Positions 52,464-62,437 of a DNA stretch of 64,000 nt are shown in pieces. The stretch lies in the NCBI GenBank assembly GCA_016705955.1, contig JADJKO010000010.1, forward strand, positions 1-64,000, given 5' to 3'. The number at the start of each line of letters is the position of its first letter. Within the stretch, counting starts at the first letter, position 1. Source of the stretch: Flavobacteriales bacterium. GTDB taxonomy: Bacteria > Bacteroidota > Bacteroidia > Flavobacteriales_F > PHOS-HE28. A model generated the notes under the pieces. It searched no databases, had not been told where the DNA came from, and was given only the letters and a program-made list of their open reading frames with translations. The position numbers were made by a program, and so were the translations under genes.

Positions 52464-52535
52464 GGTGATCGATCCTTTTAAGGTCAGTGGCCGGTAGAGG
52501 GCGCTTGCGTTACGCCTGTGCTATCCCCCACGAGG

Positions 52536-53753
52536 TTAACGGTACTGTCCGGCAAAATAGCCATTGCCCCCCGGCTGCGTTCCGGCAGGCTCGAACGGCT
52601 TCTTGTTGGCTTCAGCCACCCAAGCAGTGAACTCACTGGCCGTTACCACGGTCAATGGCATCTGCATATTGAAGTGACTGGCACCGCAGATCTTGTTGCA
52701 CAAGAGGATGAAGTCGAAGGCCTCGTCATGCATCACATGCGTGCGCATGCTGTCGGTGGTGATGGTGGGCGTGACCTTCATGTGGGTGGTCATACCGGGC
52801 ACCGCGTTCATCTGGATCCGCAAATGCGGCATGTAAGCACTGTGGATGACGTCGCGCGCACGGATCAGGATGTCCACCTCCTTGTGTACGGGAAGCACGA
52901 AATCCTTCGTCACCACATCATCCGCCCCGTGCAAATACGTGCTTGCTTCACCATTCTCCTTGATATCCTGCTCCATAACGACACGGAGGTTCACGATCCG
53001 GCTGGCCATCCGGCCGAGGTACCCGATGTGGTCCTCGATCTCCGCGACCTTGTCATCTGGAAGAACACCTTGCAGCCGAGCCTCTTCCTCGGCGATCTCC
53101 GTATCGATCTCGGCGAGGCGTGTGGCAATGGACTTTGCTGTTACGATACCCAGTGGGTTGTCCCCATTGATCAGGCGGTAATCCGTGGCACCCATACGGC
53201 CATCCTGGCCAGGGTAGCGTGCGGTCCAATCGAATTGCTTGGCGTAGAGTTCCACCACGACAGCATCCGGCGATGCCGGGCTGGTGATGTTGTTCCAGGA
53301 GTTGAGGCCGTAAATGATGATCACCGCCAGAACCGCTGCGGGCACTATCGTCCAGAGCAATTCCAACTTGTTGTTGTGCGGGAACCAGAACGCCCGACGG
53401 TCCTTGCTGTACACATACTTCCCGGCAAAGAAGAACAGCAGCACGTTGGTAACAACGAACATCACCGCGAGGATCGCCCAGTTGAAGTTCATCAACCAAT
53501 CCGTTTCCACGCCTTGCGTACTCGCGGCAACGGGGAGCATCTTGTCCTTGTAGGCCACGATCAGCCAGATGAAGAACGCGAAATAGGCCACCAGGAACGC
53601 CCACATCAACCGGGCGTTCATCCGGTTGTCCGCCGGAGAAATATCCTCCTCGCGCTTGCCACGCAACCGTGATGTGAGCTCGTACACGCGAGCCACTTGG
53701 GCCACGGCGAGGGCGCCCACCAGAACTACGATCAGGATCAACAGCTTGCTCAT
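52536..53753 (-). CDS. ctaC: cytochrome c oxidase subunit II (CuA-containing)
   Basis: 405 residues. Two N-terminal membrane helices, a short insertion, then the cupredoxin domain. The binuclear CuA site CNKICGASHFNM (C-x3-C-x3-H-x2-M) with an upstream His in PVHKEVDILIRARDVIHS shows it takes electrons from a c-type cytochrome, here presumably haem c of complex III. An insertion around residues 130-200 (ETEI AEEEARLQGVLPDDKV... with charged helices) is longer than usual. No fused cytochrome c domain follows. Encoded between actF and ctaD. Confidence 0.95.
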   Translation of the reverse strand: MSKLLILIVVLVGALAVAQVARVYELTSRLRGKREEDISPADNRMNARLMWAFLVAYFAFFIWLIVAYKDKMLPVAASTQGVETDWLMNFNWAILAVMFVVTNVLLFFFAGKYVYSKDRRAFWFPHNNKLELLWTIVPAAVLAVIIIYGLNSWNNITSPASPDAVVVELYAKQFDWTARYPGQDGRMGATDYRLINGDNPLGIVTAKSIATRLAEIDTEIAEEEARLQGVLPDDKVAEIEDHIGYLGRMASRIVNLRVVMEQDIKENGEASTYLHGADDVVTKDFVLPVHKEVDILIRARDVIHSAYMPHLRIQMNAVPGMTTHMKVTPTITTDSMRTHVMHDEAFDFILLCNKICGASHFNMQMPLTVVTASEFTAWVAEANKKPFEPAGTQPGGNGYFAGQYR

Positions 53754-53810
53754 TGTCCGCTCTCAGGTTCGATCCGCCAAGGGCGGAGGCTGTGGTTCAT
53801 AGGGCCGTTA

Positions 53811-55019
53811 TCAGATCTGGTGGTGTACGCTCTCCTCCAGGTAGGGATGGTTCACGGGCGTTAGCGGTGCGCGGGCCAATGCGCGGAATACCGTGGTGAT
53901 GAGGATGCCAAGGAACATGACGAACATGCCGAGATCGAGCAATTCGATCCCATGGTGGAAATCATGACCGGCCGCTCCGGGCATCACGATCATGTTCACA
54001 TCCAGCCAATGTCCGAAGAAGATCACCGCACACACACCAATGAGGAAACGCGGGTTGCGCTTGGCATCGCGGCTCATGAGCAACACCATGGGTATGGCGA
54101 AGTTGATGAAGAAGGTGGTCCACAACAAAATCGGGTGTTCGTCGATGCGAAGCTTGAAATAGGTCACCTCCTCGGGGATGTTCGCGAACCAGATCAACAT
54201 GAACTGGCTGAAGTAGAGGTAGGACCACAAGAAGCTGACAGCGAAGACCCACTTGCCCATATCATGGATGTGGCTGTTGTTCACCTGTGGCAGGTAGCCC
54301 TTCCGCTTCAAGTAAAGCACCAGCACCACGCCGGTGATCATGGCGCTCACCCACATGCCGGAGAACACATACCAACCGAACAGGGTACTGAACCAATGTG
54401 CATCAATGCTCATGAGCCAGTCCCACGCCAGCGTGCTGCTGAACACCGCGAAGAAGACCAGGAACAAGGCACCGCGACGGTAGGTGAGCAGGTGCGTCTT
54501 CAGCAAGCTGTCCCCGGTGAGGCCATCCATCTCCAAGCTCTTCTTGCGGAACCACCGCGCGAAGAGGATGAATACCGCCAAGTACGCGATCGTGCGGATC
54601 CAGTAGAATGGCAGGTTCAGGAAGGCCTGCTTCCCGGCCATGGCCTCGTCGTAGTTCGGGTCGTTCACATCATACAGCGATGCATCCATCCAATGGTAGA
54701 TGTGGTGCAGGTGCATGCTACCGGCCGCCAGGACCAGCACCATCACCCCCGCGCCGATCGGCAGAAAGGCCATGATGCCTTCGAAGACGCGCTTCACCAA
54801 CACGCTCCACGCGGTCTCGGTGGCGTTCTGCAAGGCATAGAAGAAGAGCGCACCCAAGCTGATGCCGAGGAAAAAGAAGCCGTTCACGAGCAACGCAGAC
54901 CACGTCCGTTGATGGTGCTCGGAGTGATCGCCGACCACGCCGTACACGGTGGCGATCGCGCCGACCGCGATCAGCGCCATGCTCAAGGTGCGGGCCCGTT
55001 TGCTGATGGTGAAGTTCAT
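53811..55019 (-). CDS. actF: alternative complex III subunit ActF
   Basis: 402 residues from ATG 55019; upstream in-frame sequence is only the complement of actE. Ten membrane helices in the NrfD-like pattern (TLSMALIAVGAIATVYGVV, LVNGFFFLGISLGALFFYAL, IGAGVMVLVLAAGSMHL...). ActF is the second quinol-type integral subunit, closely related to ActC but with no haem. With ActC it anchors the complex. actE overlaps no frame; spacing is 26 nt. Confidence 0.92.
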   Translation of the reverse strand: MNFTISKRARTLSMALIAVGAIATVYGVVGDHSEHHQRTWSALLVNGFFFLGISLGALFFYALQNATETAWSVLVKRVFEGIMAFLPIGAGVMVLVLAAGSMHLHHIYHWMDASLYDVNDPNYDEAMAGKQAFLNLPFYWIRTIAYLAVFILFARWFRKKSLEMDGLTGDSLLKTHLLTYRRGALFLVFFAVFSSTLAWDWLMSIDAHWFSTLFGWYVFSGMWVSAMITGVVLVLYLKRKGYLPQVNNSHIHDMGKWVFAVSFLWSYLYFSQFMLIWFANIPEEVTYFKLRIDEHPILLWTTFFINFAIPMVLLMSRDAKRNPRFLIGVCAVIFFGHWLDVNMIVMPGAAGHDFHHGIELLDLGMFVMFLGILITTVFRALARAPLTPVNHPYLEESVHHQI

Positions 55020-55045
55020 CGATGCTGTTCCGTTGTCGTCCTGGT

Positions 55046-55729
55046 TCAGTTCCCGGCCGGTGCCACTGCGGCCACCGGTCCACGCTCCATTTTGCCGCCG
55101 TTCTGCAGGAATTGCACGTAGCGCGTTACCAGCCAGCGTTCCTCCTTGTTCAGCTGCGAAGCATGCGCGCCCATGGCAATGTTCTTCCCATAAGTGATGG
55201 AGTGGAAGATCTTGCCTTCCGGCAGATCCTTCAACTGCGCACCGTCGTAAGCCGGCGGTGCAGGGTAGTTCCCATTGTTCACCACCGGACCATCGCCCAT
55301 GCCTTGCTCGCCGTGGCATGCTTGGCAGAACTTCATGAAGATCACCTTGCCTTTCTCCACGTTCGCCTCGGTCATCGCGATCGGGTCCTTCAATGAGACA
55401 CCTGCTGCTTCATAACCCTCCACGGTATTCGGATACGGATACGGCATGTTGAAGCCCGCCTTGGCCGGATCGCTGCTGAACGGGATCGTGCCTGCCACTG
55501 GTTGGCGGGCACTCGGGCGCTCCCGCTGGGAAACCGCCAATTCCTCGCTGCGGGTGTATGGGTCCTGGCCGTAATCCACATAGGCTTCCACCGCCGGGCC
55601 GCGATACATATCCGGCATGTATTCCACACCGGGGCTGTTCTTATCGCCGCCGCCGCAGGAGGCCAACAACATCACGGTCGCCAACATGCTGCCTAGTGCG
55701 ATACCGTGGGAGTGCGTACGCTTGCTCAT
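55046..55729 (-). CDS. actE: alternative complex III monohaem cytochrome c subunit ActE
   Basis: 227 residues. Lipoprotein signal LGSMLATVMLLASCGGG (lipid Cys in the lipobox) then a cytochrome c domain with CxxCH as CQACHGEQGMGDG and the distal Met in NIAMGAHASQL. It receives electrons from ActA/ActB and probably passes them to subunit II of the oxidase. Ordered between actD and actF as in other Bacteroidota operons. Confidence 0.92.
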   Translation of the reverse strand: MSKRTHSHGIALGSMLATVMLLASCGGGDKNSPGVEYMPDMYRGPAVEAYVDYGQDPYTRSEELAVSQRERPSARQPVAGTIPFSSDPAKAGFNMPYPYPNTVEGYEAAGVSLKDPIAMTEANVEKGKVIFMKFCQACHGEQGMGDGPVVNNGNYPAPPAYDGAQLKDLPEGKIFHSITYGKNIAMGAHASQLNKEERWLVTRYVQFLQNGGKMERGPVAAVAPAGN

Positions 55730-55732
55730 GGT

Positions 55733-56266
55733 TCAGTACTGGCGTTCGTTGATCTCGAACACCGGGGTGGTACGCAGCAGGCCGGTGATCTCATCGGAGC
55801 TGTGCCCGTGGTTATCGCCCGTGCGCACTTCAATGATGAACTTGTCGTCCGTGGTCCGTGGGTCCGGGTTGCGGGCAGGCATACCGGGCAGGGTCTTGTT
55901 GCGGATCAAGTAGGTGATGGCCATCCCGTGCGCGGCGCAAAGTACCGTGAACTCGAAGATCACGGGGATGAAGGCCGGGATGTTCTGGTAGAGGTGGAAG
56001 CTGGGCTTACCACCGATGTTCATCGGCCAATCGAAGATGTTGAAGTACCAGATGCCGAACGTGGCCAGCACAGTGCCGGTGATACCGAACATGAACGCTG
56101 CGATGCCCAAGCGGGTGCGCTTCACCCCGATGATCGGGTCGATACCGTGGACAGGGAATGGCGAGAATACGTCCTTCACCCGGATACCGCTCGTCACGAG
56201 CGTGCGCGCTCCCTCCTTCAGTTGCTCGGGGTCCTCGTAGACCGCGTAGATGACCTTGTTCGCCAT
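55733..56266 (-). CDS. actD: alternative complex III subunit ActD
   Basis: 177 residues, DUF3341. Cytoplasmic N-terminal part (VIYAVYEDPEQLKEGARTL), two membrane helices (IAAFMFGITGTVLATFGIWYFNIF; IPAFIPVIFEFTVLCAAHGMAITYLI) and a periplasmic/cytoplasmic tail DDKFIIEVRTGDN. Ends 4 nt before actE. It stabilises the complex; no cofactor. Confidence 0.92.
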   Translation of the reverse strand: MANKVIYAVYEDPEQLKEGARTLVTSGIRVKDVFSPFPVHGIDPIIGVKRTRLGIAAFMFGITGTVLATFGIWYFNIFDWPMNIGGKPSFHLYQNIPAFIPVIFEFTVLCAAHGMAITYLIRNKTLPGMPARNPDPRTTDDKFIIEVRTGDNHGHSSDEITGLLRTTPVFEINERQY

Positions 56267-56269
56267 GGA

Positions 56270-57661
56270 TCAATGATGCTGATCGGCAGTAGCCTGTTGT
56301 TGCTTGTAGCTCTCGCCGCTGGACTTCAGGATGGACTTCAACTCATTCAACGCCACCACCGGGAAGTAGCGGGCGAAAAGGAGGTAAAGCGTGAAGAAGA
56401 TACCGATGGTTCCCAGGAACACGCCCACATCCACCCAAGTGGGGTGGAACATGGTCCATGAACTGGGCATATAGTCGCGGTGCAAGCTGGTCACGATGAT
56501 CACGAAGCGCTCGAACCACATCCCCACGTTCACCACGATGCTCATGAAGAAGGTGAACGCCAGGTTCGTCCGCAGTTTCTTGAACCAGAAGAGCTGGGGG
56601 CTGATCACGTTGCAGGTCATCATGCTCCAGTAGGCCCACCAGTAGGGTCCGGTCGCACGGTTGATGAAGGCGTAGCTCTCGTACTCCACCCCGCTGTACC
56701 AGCTGATGAAGAGCTCGGTGATGTACGCCACACCCACGATGGACCCCGTGACGATGATCACGATGTTCATGTACTCCACATGTTTCACATTGATGTAGCT
56801 CTCGAGCTTCATCACCTTGCGCAGGACGAGCAATAAGGTCTGCACCATGGCGAAGCCACTGAACACGGCACCGCTCACGAAATAGGGTGGGAAGATGGTG
56901 GTGTGCCAACCGGGGATGATCGACGTGGCGAAGTCCATGCTCACCACGGAGTGTACCGAGAACACCAGCGGTGTGGCCACCCCGGCCAGCACCAAGCTCA
57001 CCTCCTCGAAGCGTGTCCACGCCTTGGCGTTGCCGGTCCAGCCGAAGCTGAGAATGCTGTAGGCCTTCTTCCAGGCCGGTTTGGTCAGGCGGTCGCGGAT
57101 GGTGGCGAAATCGGGAATGAGGCCGATGTACCAGAACACCAACGACACACTGAAGTAGGTGCTGATCGCGAATACGTCCCAAAGCAAAGGGCTGTTGAAA
57201 TTCACCCAGAGCGAACCGAACTGGTTGGGCAGCGGGAACACGTAATAAGCCATCCAGATCCGGCCCATGTGGATCATGGGGAAGGTGGCGGCCATGATCA
57301 CCGCGAAAATGGTCATCGCCTCAGCGCTACGGTTGATGGCCATGCGCCACTTCTGGCGGAATAGCAGGAGCACCGCGCTGATGAGCGTGCCGGCGTGACC
57401 GATACCGACCCACCACACGAAGTTGGTGATGTCCCACGCCCAATCCACGGTCTTGTTCAAGCCCCAAGTACCGATGCCCTCACCGATGAGATAGAGGATG
57501 CAGCCGATGCCATAAGCGGCGATCAGCGCGGCGATGCTGGTGAGGATGTACCAACCGCGCGGCGCCTTGTTCTCGATCGGACCCACGATATCGACCGTGA
57601 TATCGTGATAGGTCTTGTGACCCAGGATGAGCGGTTCGCGGATCGATGATTCGGAATGCAT
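56270..57661 (-). CDS. actC: alternative complex III quinol subunit ActC (NrfD-like)
   Basis: 463 residues. NrfD/PsrC-type integral subunit with about ten membrane helices (ILTSIAALIAAYGIGCILYLI, FVWWVGIGHAGTLISAVLLLF, HDTYF-type absent). The conserved WWVGIGHAGTLISA, IPDFATIRDR and FVSGAVFSGFAMVQTLLLVLR sequences form the quinol site near the P side. It exchanges electrons with the Fe-S clusters of ActB. Ends 4 nt before actD. Confidence 0.93.
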   Translation of the reverse strand: MHSESSIREPLILGHKTYHDITVDIVGPIENKAPRGWYILTSIAALIAAYGIGCILYLIGEGIGTWGLNKTVDWAWDITNFVWWVGIGHAGTLISAVLLLFRQKWRMAINRSAEAMTIFAVIMAATFPMIHMGRIWMAYYVFPLPNQFGSLWVNFNSPLLWDVFAISTYFSVSLVFWYIGLIPDFATIRDRLTKPAWKKAYSILSFGWTGNAKAWTRFEEVSLVLAGVATPLVFSVHSVVSMDFATSIIPGWHTTIFPPYFVSGAVFSGFAMVQTLLLVLRKVMKLESYINVKHVEYMNIVIIVTGSIVGVAYITELFISWYSGVEYESYAFINRATGPYWWAYWSMMTCNVISPQLFWFKKLRTNLAFTFFMSIVVNVGMWFERFVIIVTSLHRDYMPSSWTMFHPTWVDVGVFLGTIGIFFTLYLLFARYFPVVALNELKSILKSSGESYKQQQATADQHH

Positions 57662-57681
57662 GGGGTCCTGATCGTTATTCC

Positions 57682-60600
57682 TTAGGCGTGTTGGGCCTCC
57701 TCTTCCGAGTTGCGCACCTTCACGAGATAGTTCACATTGGGCTTCACTCCGATCTCCTCCAGCATGTAGTAGCTCCGGTCGCTGCCCGCCAGGCCCTTCA
57801 CCATGCTCTTCTTGTCGTTCAGGTCGCCGAAGACGATCGCACCGGTACCGCAGGCCGCACTACAAGCGGTCTCGATGCTGCCATCCATCACCGGGGTACC
57901 GGCTTCCTTGGCGGCGAGCTTGCCGGCCTGGATGTTCTGTACGCACATGCTGCACTTCTCGATGACGCCGCGGCTACGCACGGTCACATCGGGGTTCAGC
58001 ACCATGCGGCCGAGATCATCCCAAGCCGGGTTCACTTCCGCGAACTTGTCCGAGACGTAGTTGAACCAGTTGAAGCGGCGCACCTTGTACGGGCAGTTGT
58101 TCGCGCAGTACCGTGTGCCGATGCACCGGTTATAGGTCATCTGGTTCAGACCCTCGTTGCTGTGTGTGGTGGCCGCTACCGGGCACACCGTTTCACACGG
58201 CGCGTGGTTGCAGTGCTGGCACATCACCGGCATGAAGAACACCTTGGGACTGCTCGAAGGCACTTCCATCTTCGCGTAGAGCGCGATCTTGGACTCCCCT
58301 GCTTCACGTCCTTCCTCCCAATGGGTATCGCTGGAGTAATAGCGGTCCAAACGCAACCAGTGCATTTCGCGACTGCGGCGCACCTCGTCCTTGCCCACCA
58401 CGGAAATGTTGTTCTCGCTGTTGCACGCAGTGATGCACGCACCGCAACCGATACAGGAGTTCAGGTCGATGCTCAAGCCCCAGCGGTGCCCAACACCTTC
58501 CACCGGATGCTCGGCCCACAGGTCGAACTCCGCCACGGGTGCCTTGTCCCGTGAATCGATCACGCCATCGCCGTTGGTATCCTCATGGATCGGCAATGTG
58601 TGCGGTGGGTTGTAAGCGTTCTTGTCGCCCGCAGCGAAGGTCGCGAGGGAGGTCTCCCTCACGATGCTATGGCGGTCCATGTGCGTGAGGTGCGTCTGCG
58701 TGATCGCGATCGGGTACTCCTCCCCGGTGGCGGTCACCGTCACATTCAACGCGTCGTAACTGATGGCACCATTCACCAAGCTGGTGAAGGGGTAGGCGTT
58801 GCGGCCCACCGGTCCGTACACGCCGTTGTGATCCGTGGTACAAGCGGCCATGCCCACCTTTTCGCCGTTGGCACCACGGCCGTAACCGAGTGCGATGGCG
58901 ATCGTGCCGGACTTCTGGCCGGGGCTAGGCACCACCGGCAACGTGATCTGCTGATCACCGGCCTTCACCGTTACGAGGCTGGCTGGAGCCTGCTCACCCA
59001 AGTGATCGTTCAGGCCGAGCTTGGCCACATCGGCGAAGCTCATGCACACGTAGTTGTCCCACGTGATCTTGGCCAACGGATCGGGCATCTCCTGCAACCA
59101 AGGGTTGTTGGCATGCTGGCCGTCGCCAATGGCTTCGGTGGTGTAGAGCGTGAGTTCGAAATCACCGGCACCGGAGGCGGCCTGCTTGGCGGCCGCCCCT
59201 GCTGTTGGGATCAGGGTGGCATCGAATGTCAAAGCGGTGGCCGCCACCGGGATGGTGACACCGGCCGGAGGATAGACCCCATCATGTACGGACTGGTTCC
59301 ATACATCTCCGAAGAGCCCCGCTACCGCACCGTGTGATGCGAGGTTCGCCTGCCAGGTCTGTTCGATCAGGTCGCGGTATTTCACGTCGGAGCCGCCCCA
59401 CTTCAACAGGCTCCCTTGCCAGCTACGGGTATTGAAGAGTTTGCCGATGGTCGGTTGGCCCAGCGCGTAGCTGCCCACCTTCGGCATGTAGTCGTTCCAG
59501 CTTTCCAAGTAGTGGTTGTCCGGGCAGTTCCACTGGCACAGGCTGGCGGTCTCGTCCGCGTAGCGGCTGCAACTCACCGTGAGTCCGACCTTGGCAAGAC
59601 CCGCTTTGAATTCCGCAGCGTTCGGTAGGCTATAGATAGGATTCACCCCTGCCATGATCAGCGCACCGATGCTACCGGCGTTCATGTCCGTGATCAACTG
59701 CGCCATGGCAGCATCATCACCTTGGTACAGCATACTGTGCCGGTCCAGGTCGATGGTGGTTCCATAGTTCCCCAACATCAGGTTGATGTTGTTCACCAGG
59801 ATCTGCACGCCCTCATTGTTGCTGCCCGCGATCACCACACAGCGACCCTTGGCATTCACTAGAGCGTCAGCAGCCTGCGATACGTGTTCATTGTCCAAAC
59901 CACCACCCACGGCAGTTCCTCCGGTCTTGTTGGCGACGGCGTCGTGCAACGCGATCACCGCCAAGGGCAGTTCGCTCTGCTTCACCGGGATCCGCACATC
60001 GGCGTTCGCTCCGGTGATGCTCATGCGCGCTTCCACCTGGAAGTGCTTGCTCATACCCGCACTCGGGTTGCGCTTGAGGGCGTATTGCCACGTGGTCTCG
60101 GTGGTCGGTCCCCAGCTGCTGAGGAAGTCCGCATCCACGCTCACGATCACATCGGCCTTCGTGAAGTCATAGCCCGGGAAGACCCGCTTGCCGAAGCTCT
60201 TCAGGTTCGCACCCGTCACCCCACAATAGCTGATGGCATCCACCTGTACATGCTCCACGGTGGCATGCTTCACTTTCAGTGCTGCAATAGCAGCGGATGT
60301 ACTGGGACTTGCTAAGGTGTTCGAAAGGACCACGATCCGCTTCCCGGCGGTATCCGCTGCGGCCAGGCCATCGCCAATGGCCTTGTCGGCGGTGGACCAA
60401 TCCACCCCTTCATGGGTGTTCGCGCTATCACCCAGCACGTTCTTGCGGGGGCCTTTCACGCGCTCGCCATCGTAGAGCGAAAGCACGGATCCGATGATCC
60501 GCGCATTCACCACGCCCTTGTCCAGGCCGGGGTTGCGATTGATACCGAATTGTGGGTTGCCCTTGATGTGGATGGGGCGTCCCTCACGGGTCTTCACCAG

Positions 60601-60921
60601 GATGCTGGCGAAGTCCTGTCCATCATAGAACGTGCTCGCGTACCAGTTCGCCACACCGGGGGTGATGTCCTCCGGCTTGTTGACGTATGGAATGCTTTTG
60701 ATCACCGGCGTTTCACAAGCGGCCAGCGTGGCGGCGCCCAAGGAGAAGCCGAGGAATTTGAGGAAATCACGACGGCCCGTGTTGGCACCGGCGAAGGTCT
60801 TATCGCCCAACACCTGGTCGATGGCGAGTTCCTGAGGGAACTCCTGTTCCCGGCCCTTCATCACCTCGGGGTCCTTGTTCAGGTCCGCGGCATCCATCCA
60901 GTATCGCTTCGTGCTCGACAT
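57682..60921 (-). CDS. actB: alternative complex III Fe-S subunit ActB
   Basis: 1079 residues: fusion of a molybdopterin-oxidoreductase-like part (no molybdenum, largely structural) with a four-cluster ferredoxin domain. A Tat-type signal occurs unusually late in the N-terminus (GRRDFLKFLGFSLGAATLAACET). Fe-S motifs: CIGCGACITACNSEN, CQHCNHAPCETVCPV, CIGTRYCANNCPYKVRRF and CSMCVQNI...CSAACGTGAI. Electrons go from ActC through these clusters to haems in ActA/ActE. 20 nt from actC. Confidence 0.94.
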   Translation of the reverse strand: MSSTKRYWMDAADLNKDPEVMKGREQEFPQELAIDQVLGDKTFAGANTGRRDFLKFLGFSLGAATLAACETPVIKSIPYVNKPEDITPGVANWYASTFYDGQDFASILVKTREGRPIHIKGNPQFGINRNPGLDKGVVNARIIGSVLSLYDGERVKGPRKNVLGDSANTHEGVDWSTADKAIGDGLAAADTAGKRIVVLSNTLASPSTSAAIAALKVKHATVEHVQVDAISYCGVTGANLKSFGKRVFPGYDFTKADVIVSVDADFLSSWGPTTETTWQYALKRNPSAGMSKHFQVEARMSITGANADVRIPVKQSELPLAVIALHDAVANKTGGTAVGGGLDNEHVSQAADALVNAKGRCVVIAGSNNEGVQILVNNINLMLGNYGTTIDLDRHSMLYQGDDAAMAQLITDMNAGSIGALIMAGVNPIYSLPNAAEFKAGLAKVGLTVSCSRYADETASLCQWNCPDNHYLESWNDYMPKVGSYALGQPTIGKLFNTRSWQGSLLKWGGSDVKYRDLIEQTWQANLASHGAVAGLFGDVWNQSVHDGVYPPAGVTIPVAATALTFDATLIPTAGAAAKQAASGAGDFELTLYTTEAIGDGQHANNPWLQEMPDPLAKITWDNYVCMSFADVAKLGLNDHLGEQAPASLVTVKAGDQQITLPVVPSPGQKSGTIAIALGYGRGANGEKVGMAACTTDHNGVYGPVGRNAYPFTSLVNGAISYDALNVTVTATGEEYPIAITQTHLTHMDRHSIVRETSLATFAAGDKNAYNPPHTLPIHEDTNGDGVIDSRDKAPVAEFDLWAEHPVEGVGHRWGLSIDLNSCIGCGACITACNSENNISVVGKDEVRRSREMHWLRLDRYYSSDTHWEEGREAGESKIALYAKMEVPSSSPKVFFMPVMCQHCNHAPCETVCPVAATTHSNEGLNQMTYNRCIGTRYCANNCPYKVRRFNWFNYVSDKFAEVNPAWDDLGRMVLNPDVTVRSRGVIEKCSMCVQNIQAGKLAAKEAGTPVMDGSIETACSAACGTGAIVFGDLNDKKSMVKGLAGSDRSYYMLEEIGVKPNVNYLVKVRNSEEEAQHA

Positions 60922-60936
60922 AGTCCGCGCGTATTC

Positions 60937-62258
60937 TTAGTAGTGACACTTGGAGCATTCCCAGCCGCCAAGTTCCTTCACGGTGATCTTGCCGTCCTCC
61001 AAATACTTCTTCAGTTCGGCGTGCCCCAGGTTCTCATCGCCGTTCAGCCGGGCCATCACTTCATCATAGTAGCCGTTCCCTGCCATCTTCACTTCCTTCT
61101 GGGCGTGGCATTGGATGCACCAGCCCATGGTGAGCGGACTCCATTGCTCTGCCACGTCCATCTGCACATCAATGGGTCCGTGGCACTCCTGACACTCCAG
61201 TTTGCCTACGGCGACATGCTGGGCGTGACTGAAGAACGCAAGGTCCGGCAGGTTATGCACCTTGATCCAGCGGATGGGTTGCTCCTTGCCGGTGAAGGCC
61301 ATCTTCCCGGGGTCCCATCCGGTGGCCGCGTAGATCTTGGCGATCTCCGTCTTGCCGGTGTTCCTGCCGGTATCCACGGCCTTGTGGCAGTTCATACACA
61401 CGTTGGTGCTGGGGATACCAGCGTGTTTGCTCTTCTCCGCACCGCTGTGGCAGTACTGGCAGTTGATCGCGAGGTTGCCCTGATCCACTTTCCCCGCGTG
61501 CAGGGTGTGGTTGAACAGGATGGGTTGCTCCGGCTTGTAGTGCGGTACTTCGTCGCCACCATAAACACCGATCACCCATGCGGCATCCCACGCCAACATC
61601 ATGAGCCATACCGTAATGAACAGACTACCCAAGCCGACGATCACCTTGTGCTCACCGACCCAATTGCTGATCCGCTGCATGCGCGGCAGGTCCGGCACGG
61701 GTGCCTTGCCTTCGGCCTCCAACACACTGTTCCGCAGATCACGCTTCACCCCGGCCAAGGATAGGCCCACGACCAGGAAGAGCAAAGCCACGATCACCAG
61801 CCAGAGCCAATTGTTGTCATTGGCTGCTACCGGTTCCACCACGACCTCCTTCTTGGCGGTCACAGCAGGCGCATAATTGTCCACGTAGTAGAAAGCCGCA
61901 TCGATCTCCTCGTTGGAAAGCGCCATCGGGGTCATCGGCGTGGGCTTGTATTCCTCCCAAATGGCGGTGGCCATGGAGTTGCCCGTTTTCAAATAGACCT
62001 GGCTGTTCTTCACCCAAGCATAGATGTCGCCTTTGCCCTCCCACTTCGCTTTGATCCCCTTCAGTGCGGGGCCGACCAACTTCACGTCCGGCTTGTGGCA
62101 GGCACCGCAATTCCCCTTGAAGATCTTCTCCCCTGATGCGTAAAGGCCGCATCGGCGGGCTGGGCCTGCAATGCAGTGGTTCCAAAAAGAAGAAAGAGTG
62201 CGAGAATAGCGTGGACAAGCCCGGGCGATCGTTCTGTAATCCTTGCTAGCAGCGGCAT
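60937..62258 (-). CDS. actA: alternative complex III multihaem cytochrome c subunit ActA, frameshifted near the N-terminus
   Basis: C-terminal part is open from 62085 to 60937 and holds CxxCH sites CQYCHSG, CMNCHKA, CQECHGP, CIQCHAQ and CSKCHY, with a membrane segment WLWLVIVALLFLVVGLSL, matching ActA. The first haem site (GEKIFKGNCGACHKPDVKL) and the signal peptide (LVHAILALFLLFGTTALQAQ, start ATG 62258) are in a different frame; one missing base near 62137-62146 (gcgtaaagg) explains it. Six haem sites in all if repaired. Because this subunit is needed for respiration, an assembly error is the likelier cause. Confidence 0.85.
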
Positions 62259-62300
62259 TCCGAGCAAATTAGTGTGGACAAGGGTCCGTTTGTCCGGCGG

Positions 62301-62308
62301 CAAAAATA
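62301..62308 (-). promoter_or_regulatory. TATTTTTG promoter core of the act-cta operon
   Basis: Exact TAnnTTTG match on the minus strand, 42 nt before the actA ATG. Best candidate for the operon promoter. Confidence 0.55.
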
Positions 62309-62364
62309 AACGGCGAAGCGTACGAAGGGCGGTAGGTAGGGGTGCATGTCACACCGTAGTCATT

Positions 62365-62383
62365 ATTTAGAGTCGTTCTAAAT
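62365..62383. promoter_or_regulatory. perfect inverted repeat, candidate operator
   Basis: ATTTAGAgtcgtTCTAAAT: 7-bp perfect arms with 5-bp spacer in the divergent region between the act operon and the SPOR-like gene. Typical size for a dimeric regulator site (DtxR/Fur-like boxes have comparable symmetry). Regulator unknown. Confidence 0.5.
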
Positions 62384-62437
62384 TGCACGGACCGCGCATG
62401 TCCGTCCGCATCGCCCCGTCCACCGCGACGAGCGGCA

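Noticed and set aside
60412..61764. Long plus-strand frame opposite actB/actA, and similar frames at 57646-58554, 53952-55121 and 52518-53672
   Set aside because: Shadows of the respiratory operon; no family resemblance, and they lie wholly over well-supported genes.
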